From positions 558,001-622,000 of the forward strand of contig NHNW01000002.1 in the NCBI GenBank assembly GCA_002786025.1: a stretch of 64,000 nt of DNA, given 5' to 3'. Source of the stretch: Zasmidium citrigriseum (Eukaryota; Ascomycota; Dothideomycetes; Mycosphaerellales; Mycosphaerellaceae). The notes beneath the pieces were generated by a model, which saw only the letters and a program-made list of their open reading frames with translations, was not told the origin of the DNA and made no database searches. Each line of letters begins with the position of its first letter. The first letter of the stretch is position 1. The translations under genes were made by a program, and so were the position numbers. Of this stretch, positions 51,968 through 61,518 are shown piece after piece.

Positions 51968-53552
51968 TCATATCTGGCCTTTGATGTCCACCTTGCCGAA
52001 AGCAGCTTGCTTCGCAACTTCGAACATGTTGCCAGCTTTGCCTGTGAGGACTCGGGTCTCGCCATCCTTCTCCTGCAACAGGGCCTCGCCGCCATACTTG
52101 GTAACGAACTCGAAGCATTCGCGTTGAACGTCCTCGTCAAAAAGCTCGGTGTCGCTGCAGGAAAATGCGAGCTCCTCTACGAGGAACTTGCCGCTTACGT
52201 CAGGTTTGTATCTGTGAAAAGTCAGCCAAGCATCTACCAACTAATGGAGATATGACTCACGATCTGCAAATGGCAGCCATTGCACCCAGGCGTTCTCGTT
52301 CGATGAACATGTCCATCAAGTATGGGACCATGTTACGGTCCTGGTACTGACGGTACAGTTGGAAGAATCTGTGGTAGTTGCCCGAGGCCAGTGCTGCCCG
52401 CACCTTTAGTGCAAGAGCCACGTAGGTCCCCTTTTTGTCTGCTGTGGTTAGATCGGCCAACATGTTGTTCATGTCGGTCCGGTTGCGTGTGTAGATCAAA
52501 TACAAGATGCGGTACGCCAAAAACTCATCTTCCCGCCCGCCGCTCGTGCCGTTCTCCCCCAGCCGTAACTTATACAACGCTCGAAGCTGCGTCTGACACT
52601 GGTTGTACTCACCCAAATCCTTCATTTGCAGGGCAATGCGTGCGTGCGTCTCGTATACTCGAATGGTGAAAGGTGACTTGATGCGCTGAACGGTAAGGTC
52701 CTGGCGCATAGACTTGAGCTGATCACACATGTAGGTGTAGTCATGTTCGCTCTTCCACTTGGCCTTGATAAACTCTAGAGCCTTCTCCAAGACGGGCAAG
52801 GGCCGAACAGTGCTTGGATTAGGCGGCGCAGTCAATCTGAAATAGTTCTTCTCCAGGGTCTGGCAGGTGCCGACAATTGGTCCGGCGTTGACATCGATAG
52901 TGGGAGAGTCATCACGTGAAGAGACGTAGGGAGAAGCCGTGGGAGAGGTCTGGCCGAAGCGTTGTCGACGTCGTTCTAGAGCATCGGCGCTCGTGTCGAA
53001 CCAGTTGTTGTTGTCCTTCTTTTTCTTGTCCTGGTTCTTACTCTTGCCAGTCATGCGATCCGCGAGGGTGGCCTTGGAAGTATTCTTCTTCTTCCATGGT
53101 GGGGTGACAGGGCGGTTATTGGCATCCAGAACTTCCTGGTCGGGTGACTTCCGTTTCTTGCCATTCACGCCAGCTGCGTAGGCACTGTTGGGTAGAGAGT
53201 CCAAGGGTTGATGAAGGTTAGCTAGAAGCGCGTTTTGCGAGGCGTACATTGCCTGCTTGCGCTTTTCGAGAATGACCTCGTGTGGCAGAGGGTAGTGTTT
53301 CCAGTCTCGCTCGTTCACAATTTTGGCCGCAGTGGCCTCATTCACTATGGAAGAGAGAGTTGTCCGGATGTCGGCGTCGGTGATGCCCATGAACGCGGGG
53401 GTGTCTTTGTGCTTGTTAAACTCAAAGAAGGCGCGCTGCACGTATTCAACGACGGGAGACTGGAACTCGGTCGGTGTCTTGGAGGTGTCCGGCGGGTCTC
53501 TGGCGAGGGTACGCCGCGCCGCGACGGGAGTGAAGGCGGGTTGTGCTGTCAT
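51968..53552 (-). CDS. SAC3/GANP family protein, Thp3/LENG8-like (2 exons, 511 aa)
   Basis: mRNA-metabolism factor related to yeast Thp3, which pairs with the PCI protein Csn12 in transcription elongation and splicing. Exons 52261-53552 and 51968-52211 sum to 512 codons. ATG 53552 (MTAQPAFTPVAARR) is used because the 88 upstream in-frame residues are Ser/Pro-rich and unconserved. A basic low-complexity half (KKRKSPDQEV, MTGKSKNQDKKKKD) precedes LEKNYFRLTAPPNPSTVRP, the Thp3/LENG8 signature, then the SAC3/GANP domain (MRQDLTVQRIKSPFTIRVYE to CFEFVTKYGGEALL). Confidence 0.87.
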
Positions 53553-54024
53553 GATGGCAGCGCCTCCAGATTGCGCCCGGAGAAGCTGATGGAGCCTCGA
53601 GGCGGTCGGTGACGCGCGGGATGTAGAGAGAGGAAGCGGATGAGAGCAACTTTGGGAGTCGGATGGGATTCTTGAGTCCTGACGCTGCGGTGGTGTTATG
53701 TGCGTGTGCGTGGATGAACGGAGGGAAGGAAGTGACGCGGTGAGAGAAGAGGACAAAGCGCTAGCGGCTTGGCATGGTCGCGTCACGTGTGCAGGCATCA
53801 TCGCCTCACGAAGCACTCCAACGTCTGCTATCGTCTTTCAAGCAAGTCAACAACAATTCTGGCGTCGATCAAGAAGGACTAGTCCATCACGGCATCCGAT
53901 CTCCGCTCCTCAACACGCTCTTTCCACGCTCTTTCCACCCTCTTTCCGATAAGGTCGCACAGCTTGAACCGACTCCCGCGTCTCCCTTTGCCAGGGCAAC
54001 GACGACAAATCTCCATGTCTGCGA
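53553..54024. promoter_or_regulatory. Divergent promoter, THP3-like gene and VPS36
   Basis: 472 bp between two diverging starts. It contains GTCACGTGTG (E-box-like) at 53782-53791. The extended ORF of the THP3-like gene crosses part of it but is not conserved. Confidence 0.4.
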
Positions 54025-55869
54025 ATGTTTCTTCGACACCTGGACCTGACAACTGCGCTTCGGCCTTCTCTGTACGATGATGAAACGTTGCTTTTCGTTC
54101 AAGACAGTGTCGGTCTGTACGAGGGCAAATACAAGATTCCCAATTATCAAAACGGCCATGCTTATCTGACCTCGCATCGCGTATGCTATGTCGACAATCA
54201 GGATCCCAGAAAATGTTCGGTGGCCATCAACTTGAAGGAGATCGAGCGCTCAGAGTTCTATGCCGGCTTTCTCAAATCTTCCCCAAAGATCACGCTCTTC
54301 CCCAAAGCAACCAAGAAGGGTGCTGCTGCGATCAGAAGCCCCGTCCCTCGATATGCATCTCCTAGCGATGCTTTGGTTGGATCAGTCGGGACCTCTGCGC
54401 CTACTTCGGCACCATCTCCGGCACCAGCAAGAGACGTGAATGCCACCTGGGTCTGTTCGATCTGTGGCATGTCAAATCAAGTCCCGCCCAACTTTGATCC
54501 GGCCACAGCAAACCAGCATACGCCGCTACCACCATGTCAGGCGTGTGGGATCAAACCTCCACTAGTGACCATGGTGAAGGCGGCAATCACCGCAATGTCA
54601 AATCGACCAAGCGCAGCACCTTTGTCTAATGGACGCCCAAGCACACTGGAAGCTTCCCACAATGGCGGAGCACATGGCGCATTGCAGCCGGGACCGATAC
54701 CTGCTGGCCAGTGTCCACGTTGCACTTTCCAGAATCATCCGTCCCTGAGTACATGCGAGGTGTGTGGCGCATCATTGCAGACGGCCATCGATCGACGTGT
54801 ACAAGCCGTGGCAGAAGACATACAGCGCACAGAATCACCTGGACCAAGCCTGGAAGTTTCAAGTATTGTTGGTGACGACTCCATCCAGACCATCAAATTC
54901 TCTTTCCGTGATGGAGGGGCACCGACATTCAACGAAAGGCTTCAGAACGCCCTCGTGCAACGAAAGTGGCTGCTTCAAAGCGCACCGCCAGTACCCAAAC
55001 CTACATCCACCCCTCCTCAATCGGACGGGTTCTCAAAACCAACGAATGGCAGCGCGCCACCGACTAGTGCCCCTCCGCGAGTAGTCGGTATTGCTGGGCT
55101 AGAACAGAGAGGCGCTCTTTTACGTCAGAACAATCAGGCAGTTATCGGCACAGCTTTCGAGGATCTAGAAGCTCTGATGACCTCTGCAAAAGAAGTCATC
55201 GAGATGGCCGAGCAGTTTGCAAAGCAGACGAACGGCACAGGAGATACTGACTCCGATGCCAGAAGGCTGCTCTCCGACTCAGCATCAGCGCTTGGTCTGG
55301 TGACGACGAAAGACATGCTTGGTTCCGGGTCCTCTGCTGAACAGCTTTACGTGAATGAACTTTCGCGGGATTTGGCAGAGTTTCTGACAGACGACAGAAA
55401 AGGCGTGCTTCGCAAAGAGGGAGGCATCATGTCGCTAGTCGATCTCTGGCAGGTCTTCAATCGAACCAGAAACGGCATCGAGTTGGTCTCGCCGTTAGAC
55501 TTCGAGAAGGCTGCCACCATGTGGGATACTCTGCACTTGCCCGTACGTCTACGTCGATTCAAGAGCGGCTTACTGGTGGTTCAAGAGCGCAGTAGGACCG
55601 ATGAGAAGACGATCGCAAGTCTATTGCAATGGTTGCAGCAGCCTCAACACACAATCCCAACGCAGACGGGCGACTTGCGCGATCGCTCATTTGGCCACGG
55701 CATTACAGCTCAGGAGACGGCGGAAAGATTTGGCTGGAGCGTGGGCGTCGCCACAGAGGAGCTCGAGATGGCAGAAGAAGCTGGCGCTCTTTGCCGTGAC
55801 CAGTGCCTGGATGGTATCAGGTTCTGGGAGAATCACTTCTTGAAATCGTTCTCAGACGGACGAGCATAG
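54025..55869 (+). CDS. VPS36: ESCRT-II subunit Vps36 (614 aa)
   Basis: Endosomal sorting complex component that binds ubiquitin and phosphoinositides. Single exon. The GLUE domain begins MFLRHLDLTTALRPSLYDDE with VGLYEGKYKIPNYQNGHAYL and is interrupted by two zinc-finger inserts: WVCSICGMSNQ with CQACG, and QCPRCTFQNHPSLSTCEVCG (NZF-type). GLUE resumes at IKFSFRDGG. The C-terminal EAP45 winged-helix part has GIAGLEQRGALLRQNNQAV, FEDLEALMTSAKEVIEMAEQ, MSLVDLWQVFNRTRNGIELV and FGHGITAQETAERFGWSVG. The two-finger insertion is as in yeast Vps36. Confidence 0.93.
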   Translation: MFLRHLDLTTALRPSLYDDETLLFVQDSVGLYEGKYKIPNYQNGHAYLTSHRVCYVDNQDPRKCSVAINLKEIERSEFYAGFLKSSPKITLFPKATKKGAAAIRSPVPRYASPSDALVGSVGTSAPTSAPSPAPARDVNATWVCSICGMSNQVPPNFDPATANQHTPLPPCQACGIKPPLVTMVKAAITAMSNRPSAAPLSNGRPSTLEASHNGGAHGALQPGPIPAGQCPRCTFQNHPSLSTCEVCGASLQTAIDRRVQAVAEDIQRTESPGPSLEVSSIVGDDSIQTIKFSFRDGGAPTFNERLQNALVQRKWLLQSAPPVPKPTSTPPQSDGFSKPTNGSAPPTSAPPRVVGIAGLEQRGALLRQNNQAVIGTAFEDLEALMTSAKEVIEMAEQFAKQTNGTGDTDSDARRLLSDSASALGLVTTKDMLGSGSSAEQLYVNELSRDLAEFLTDDRKGVLRKEGGIMSLVDLWQVFNRTRNGIELVSPLDFEKAATMWDTLHLPVRLRRFKSGLLVVQERSRTDEKTIASLLQWLQQPQHTIPTQTGDLRDRSFGHGITAQETAERFGWSVGVATEELEMAEEAGALCRDQCLDGIRFWENHFLKSFSDGRA

Positions 55870-57000
55870 AACGGCTGTCTGTACTGCACGCTGTGACCAA
55901 GACCTCACAGACATGTGGCTCACGGACATTTCCAGTTGCCAAGGGACACCGAGGAACAGTAGCTTCAGCCCTCTGGATCATTGGACGGTAACTCGATCGA
56001 CTTGCTCGCCGTAGCAGGTATTCATGGCGACAACCGCTTGTGACCACCGACTTTGTTGCTTGATCTTGATCTAATCAGATTCCGAGGCTAGCTCTACAAG
56101 CGTCCGTGTGCGAGTGGCTCGGGCTTCACATGAGGTGGGGTTAAAGTTCTCGCAGCACACGTGGGAGAGATCGTCGAAGCATAATCACGAAGAATGAACA
56201 ACGCCGATGAAGGTCTTGTGAGGATGGGCACACAGAACTGTTCCTATACTCTTGATGATGCGTGGAATACTGTCAACAGATTGAGGCCTGCCGGGACCAA
56301 CCTCTGTTGGAGAACTACCTAACTCCAGCATGACCAAAGAACAAGTTCTCGACGATTAAGCAGGCCATTCTCTGCGTCGGATGATTCCTGCACGCTAATG
56401 GCTACTCGAGGACAGGACTCAAAGGCGATTCGTCGATGCCTTGATCTTACGGTCGTCCAGAACGCGAGCTTGTCGCTAGCTCGCACAACCATGCTCTTGC
56501 TAGAGAACCAAATCAGCGAGAAGCGATTTAAGGTATATTCCTGATCACAGGCAATCCTCCGATTCTACTGCAAGCCCAATGTCCACTCTCTGGGAGCTCT
56601 AAGCCAACACCGAATAGTTCATTGCTTAATGCCAATGCCAAGAGGAGCCATATGCGAGCCATGATGTCGCTGGCTTGCACTGAGCAGGCTTCATCAAGCC
56701 GCCAGGTGACCAAGGCTGTCGCATTCGTGCAGCCACATTCGAAAGCTTAAATATAGGCTCAGCGCGGCGGACCGTCTTCAGAGCGATCGATGCCTCCTGA
56801 AGAGAAAGAATTGCCGTGATTGGTCAAATGATACTACTCGCGTGCTGTTTCGCTTCGAACGGTTGCCCACTCTGCGACTGATGGCGCTTAGTGCCAAACG
56901 AGGATGGGTGTCAACCCCGAGCTAATAGACACCAGAGCCATGGACTATATCTTCTCGATCTTTTCTTCCTTCAGCGTTTTGTTCGTTATCAGATTCCATC
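55870..57000. other. 1.1-kb intergenic region
   Basis: No reading frame of note. Upstream of the GMC oxidoreductase. Frames at 56528-56713 and 56904-57137 are too short and featureless. Confidence 0.45.
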
Positions 57001-59019
57001 ATGAGGGCGTCTACGACTGCCTTCTTGGCCGCAGTTGCGGCGGTTACATCTGCTGTACCAGTCGAAGAACGAGCCGAACTTGTATACGACTATATCGTTG
57101 TCGGATCTGGAGCAGGAGGAGGTCCTTTGGCCAGTAGACTCGCTCGTGCCAACAACACCGTCCTTCTCATCGAATCTGGAGACGACCAGGGTCAGAACTA
57201 CAACGTAAGTCGACCGTGTATAGCCATTCAAGACATCAAGACTAATGATGTTCAGTACACGATTCCTGGCTTCCAGGCGTCCGTTACCCAGGACAAGCAA
57301 ATTGCTTGGGACATCTACGTGAACCACTATCAAGATCAGAACCGAGCACGACGGGATCCCAAGTATGTGGATGGAAAGGGCATCTTGTATCCTCGTGCGG
57401 GTACCCTTGGTGGATGTGTCTCTGTGAGTACAACGAAAGATCCACGATCGATCATGCCACAGATCGATTTACTGACCTCGTCCTCTCTGCAGCACAATGC
57501 CCTTATCTGGATCACTCCTCACGCTAGCGACTGGGACAACATCGCTCAGATCACAGGTGATTCTTCCTGGTCATCGACCAATATGCAGCAATACCTGAAG
57601 CGTGTCTACGAATGGCAGCCAGCCAATCCTACGGATATTGGCATCCTCTTGAAGGACAACATGCTTGTCCAGCATCTTGCAGGTGGCGCTGCAGTGATGG
57701 GTCTCGGCCCAGATCCGTTGGCTGCCGTCACTGGACTTGGCCAGACCTTGCTCGCCGACCCAAACAATACCCCTGGCCGCGACTCGCTCGAGGGATTCTA
57801 TCAGATCCCTCTCATCCAGGTACGTAAAACGAGCTTGTGGTGGTAAGCAGAGCTAACTGTCAACTAGCGAGGCGGACAAAGAGTCAGTGTTCGCGATTTC
57901 ATCGTCGACACCGTCAACCAGGGCAACCCCCTGACGGTTCGCACCAACTGTCACGTCACCAAGATCAACTTCGACACCAGCGGTTCGAAGCCAAAGGCGA
58001 TTGGTGTCAACTTCCTCGACGGCAAGCATCTCTACAAAGCCTCGCCTCTCTCGGGAGGCGCGGGCACCCCAGGCACCGCTCGCGCCAGGAAGGAAGTCAT
58101 CATGGCCGGAGGATCCTACAACAGTATCCAGACCTTGAAGCTGTCTGGCATTGGGCCCGCGGACGAATTGCGGAGCTTCGGTATCAAGGTCCTCAAGGAC
58201 GCACCCGGTCTTGGTGTCAACATGCAAGATCGATATGAGATTCCCGTCAACTCCGTCCACCCTAACGACTTTCCCGTCCTTGATGGCTGCACCTTCGACG
58301 CTAAGCCGCATGACAAGTGCTTCACCCAATGGCAGAACAACCCAAGCGTTCTGGGTCTTCGTGGAGCCTATGGATCTGATGGTCTTGCCGCTGCCATGGC
58401 GGTCAACTCAGACTATGCCGACAACTCAGACATCGACCTCTTCATCTTCGGCGGACCAGTCAACTTCACTGGTTACTTCCCACGCTGGGGTGATGCCGCT
58501 GTGGCCAGCCACAAAGTCTTCAGCTGGTACACTCTCAAAGCTCACACTCGCAACAAGGCCGGAACCGTCAAGCTGCGAAGCACTGATCCCCTCGACCAAC
58601 CAGAGATCAACTTCAACTACTTCGACACCGGAACCACCACCGACGGAGCGGACGTCAAAGATGTCAAAGCCCTCGTCCAGGCCATCAAGATGTCCCGTGA
58701 GGCGAACCAGCGCTACTACGACTACCCGCTGGGCGGCACCAACTGGACCGAGCAGCGCCCTGGCACTTCTGTCCAGTCCGAGGCCGACCTTGAACAGTTC
58801 GTCAAGGACCAGGCTTGGGGTCACCATGCTTGCTGTACTGCCGCTATTGGCAACACGGCCGACCCTAACACCGTCTTGGACTCCAAGTTCCGTGTCATTG
58901 GTGTTGATGGCCTGCGAGTTGTGGATGCGAGTGTCTTCCCTCGTATTCCGGGAATCTTTATCCAAGCGCCCATTTTCATGATTAGCGAGAAGGCTGCTGA
59001 TGCGATTTTGAACGGTTAA
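57001..59019 (+). CDS. Secreted GMC-family FAD oxidoreductase (4 exons, 616 aa)
   Basis: Flavoprotein of the glucose-methanol-choline family (aryl-alcohol oxidase, glucose oxidase and glucose dehydrogenase relatives). Exons 57001-57204, 57256-57423, 57493-57819 and 57868-59019 sum to 617 codons. The signal peptide (MRASTTAFLAAVAAVTSAVP) precedes the FAD-binding VYDYIVVGSGAGGGPLASRLA with LLIESGDD. GMC signature 1 resembles RAGTLGGCVSHNALIW (intron inside) and signature 2 is AGGSYNSIQTLKLSGIG. The catalytic histidine lies in QAWGHHACCTAAIG and a second polar residue in RIPGIFIQAPIFM. Substrate not assignable; plant-polymer or sugar oxidation is typical. Confidence 0.92.
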
Positions 59020-59680
59020 GCGACAGATATGAGTAACGTGCCAGAAGCAGTGGGATGAAAGGGTTAGGAATGTATCTACACGATGGAACGTATCAATGCG
59101 AAATGAAAAGATTCATGTGCAACGTCAAAGTGGTTAACGCGATTGACTAGAGATTCACTGACATCGGCTAGCGTGACGCTAAGACTGACCAATCAGGAAG
59201 GAAAGCACGGTCTGTGCTGGACCTGACGACTTCCTTCCTCAAATTCGCATCCAGTCCACAAAATCCATCATCATCAACAAAGACGTGTCAACTTCGAATC
59301 GCTCGATGAAATCCAAAAGCTGCCGCCGCTGATCTGAAATGGGACAGACGGGATCGCACTGATTGGGTCCATGGCCGCACAACATGCCTTCTAAGCACCC
59401 CCTACCAAATCCATCCGGCGATGAGAATCTCTCCGCCAAGTCAGGAACGTCTTAGATTGAGTTCTACGAGGCAAGTTGATCTGGTTTCATGAGGCACTTA
59501 TCTGAGAGGACGGCGACTGTGATGGCCTTTCGACCGAACTTCGAGCGGGGCGTGGGTACTCGAACGCGTACCGATGCCAAGTGACGTCTTCCAGATGACG
59601 GCTCTGAAGAAAATGAAGCAAAGGTTTAGGTGGGGGATCAATTCTGCTGAGATTAGTGGAGGCTTTTGATGTTTTGAAAT
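59020..59680. other. Intergenic region
   Basis: 661 bp, upstream of the FAD monooxygenase. Only short frames (59239-59439, 59487-59785 minus), featureless. Confidence 0.45.
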
Positions 59681-61189
59681 ATGGCGCATCAGGACATGAC
59701 GAATGGAGCCAATGCAACTTCTGTCGGACGGGAGGAGGACATTATTATTGTACAAGTTCCTACGCACACGACTACATCGAGACACTTACAATCCATAGGT
59801 TGGAGGCTCTCTTGGAGGCCTCTTTGCCGGCGTTGCTTTGAAGAGTCATGGCTACAACACTACCGTTGTACGTCTGCCCAAGAGCTCCTTTCCTTGTTTC
59901 AGCTAATGATGTCGGTGAAGCTTGAACGGACACCAACGTTCCTCTTAGAGAATCAAGGCGCAGGAATTGTAGCCGGCGGAGATACCATCGACTTCTTCAA
60001 CAAGTATGATCGTACTGGAAAGCCAGTTGCTGTGCCGAGCTACAAACGACTATACTTGAACAAGAAGGGAGATATCATTCATGAAGAGGTCAATCGACAG
60101 AACATGACCTCTTGGGATTTGGCATACTACTTGTTGAGAGCTGTCAGTAACATTGTCTGATACGGCTTGAACACCATGGTAATGAACATTCGACAGAACT
60201 ACGACCGAGTCGACAGCGACTACCTAAAAGGCGGCAAACTCCCCGAAGAACGAGCAACAGATGGCAAAGTCAACTATCGCTACGGCTGCACAGTCACCAA
60301 TATAATCGACGAGGGCTCTAAAGTCCGCATTGAATTCACTCATCAAGACTCCACTGGCTCCTCGATCGAAGACGAGTTAACAACGAAACTCGTCGTCGCA
60401 GCAGACGGTCCCTCCTCGACCATGCGATCCCTCTTAGAACCCCAAGTCCAACGTACCTACGCCGGCTACGTCGTAATCCGCGGCACAGTCCCCGAAACCC
60501 AAGGCTCACCTTCCGCCCTCTCCGTCTTCCGTGAACGCTTCTGCTTCTTTCACGCCCCAGGGATCCAAAATCTCACCTACACAATCGCCGGCCCAAACGG
60601 CACCACCGAACCAGGCGACCGCCTCCTGAACTTCGTCTGGTACGCCAACTTCCCGTCAGACTCACCCGAGCTAGAAAAGCTCATGACCGACAAAGACGGC
60701 CGCCGCCGTCACATCACAATCCCACCCGGCAAAATCGCCTGGGAGGCCTGGGAAATGCTCAAATCTAAAGCCGACGAGAGACTCCCGCCACAAATGGCCG
60801 AGATGGCACACAAAACACAAAACCCTTTTGTGCAGTGTATCACGGACGTCATCTCTCCCAAGAACTTGTACATGGGCGATAAAGTCGTGCTGATCGGTGA
60901 TGCGTTGGCGTGGTTTAGACCGCATACTGTGGCATCGACGTCGCAGGCGGCGTTTGATGTTATGATGTTGGTGGAGTGGTTGGACGGGAAGGTTGAGAGG
61001 GGGACGTTTGTGCAGAGGGTTATGGAGTATGCGAGGGATGTGCAGGCGAAGGGGGTGAGGATTGGGAATCGGAGTCAGTTTGAGAACTTGAGTGTGGAGG
61101 AGTATATTGCGGATCGGAATATGATGTCCATACCGCACGAAGATATTGTGTTTCCTGAGTGGACGAGGGAGGGGTTGGATGAGATTTGA
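59681..61189 (+). CDS. FAD-dependent monooxygenase, salicylate-hydroxylase-like (4 exons, 450 aa)
   Basis: Flavin aromatic-ring hydroxylase-type protein. Exons 59681-59749, 59799-59867, 59921-60142 and 60197-61189 sum to 451 codons. Splicing assembles the dinucleotide-binding start DIIIVGGSLGGLFAGVALK, then VLERTPTFLLENQGAGIVAGGD. Further motifs are KLVVAADGPSSTMRSLL (the family's DG motif) and MGDKVVLIGDALAWFRPHTVAS (the GD motif) with a normal length. A second ATG at 59696 is an alternative start. The third intron uses donor GTCAGT. Substrate unknown; such enzymes occur in aromatic catabolism and in secondary metabolism. Confidence 0.88.
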
Positions 61190-61518
61190 GGCAGTAAGGT
61201 AGGAAGAGAGGAGAGATGTGGTTTGGTTTTTGAACTTTTTCCAGATCCTTCCCAAGATCCCTAGTTGTACATACGCATACAAGACATACACACTTCTCAG
61301 CTACAAAAGAAATCAGATCAGCGGACACGCTCTGACAGGAGATCAATCCAACACCAACAATCCCCCATCCCGCATCCCACATCAATCAATATCAAAATCA
61401 AAAGAAAAACTCCTTTCAAGCGCCGCACCCGCTCAAACAAATGCCCAATAACCATATGTGCTGATACACGATGACCTGTCGTCCGGATATTCACTGTTGC
61501 CGAAAACATTAAGATCCT
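61190..61518. other. Convergent 3' region
   Basis: 329 bp between the monooxygenase and the DUF3659 gene. No gene supported. Confidence 0.5.
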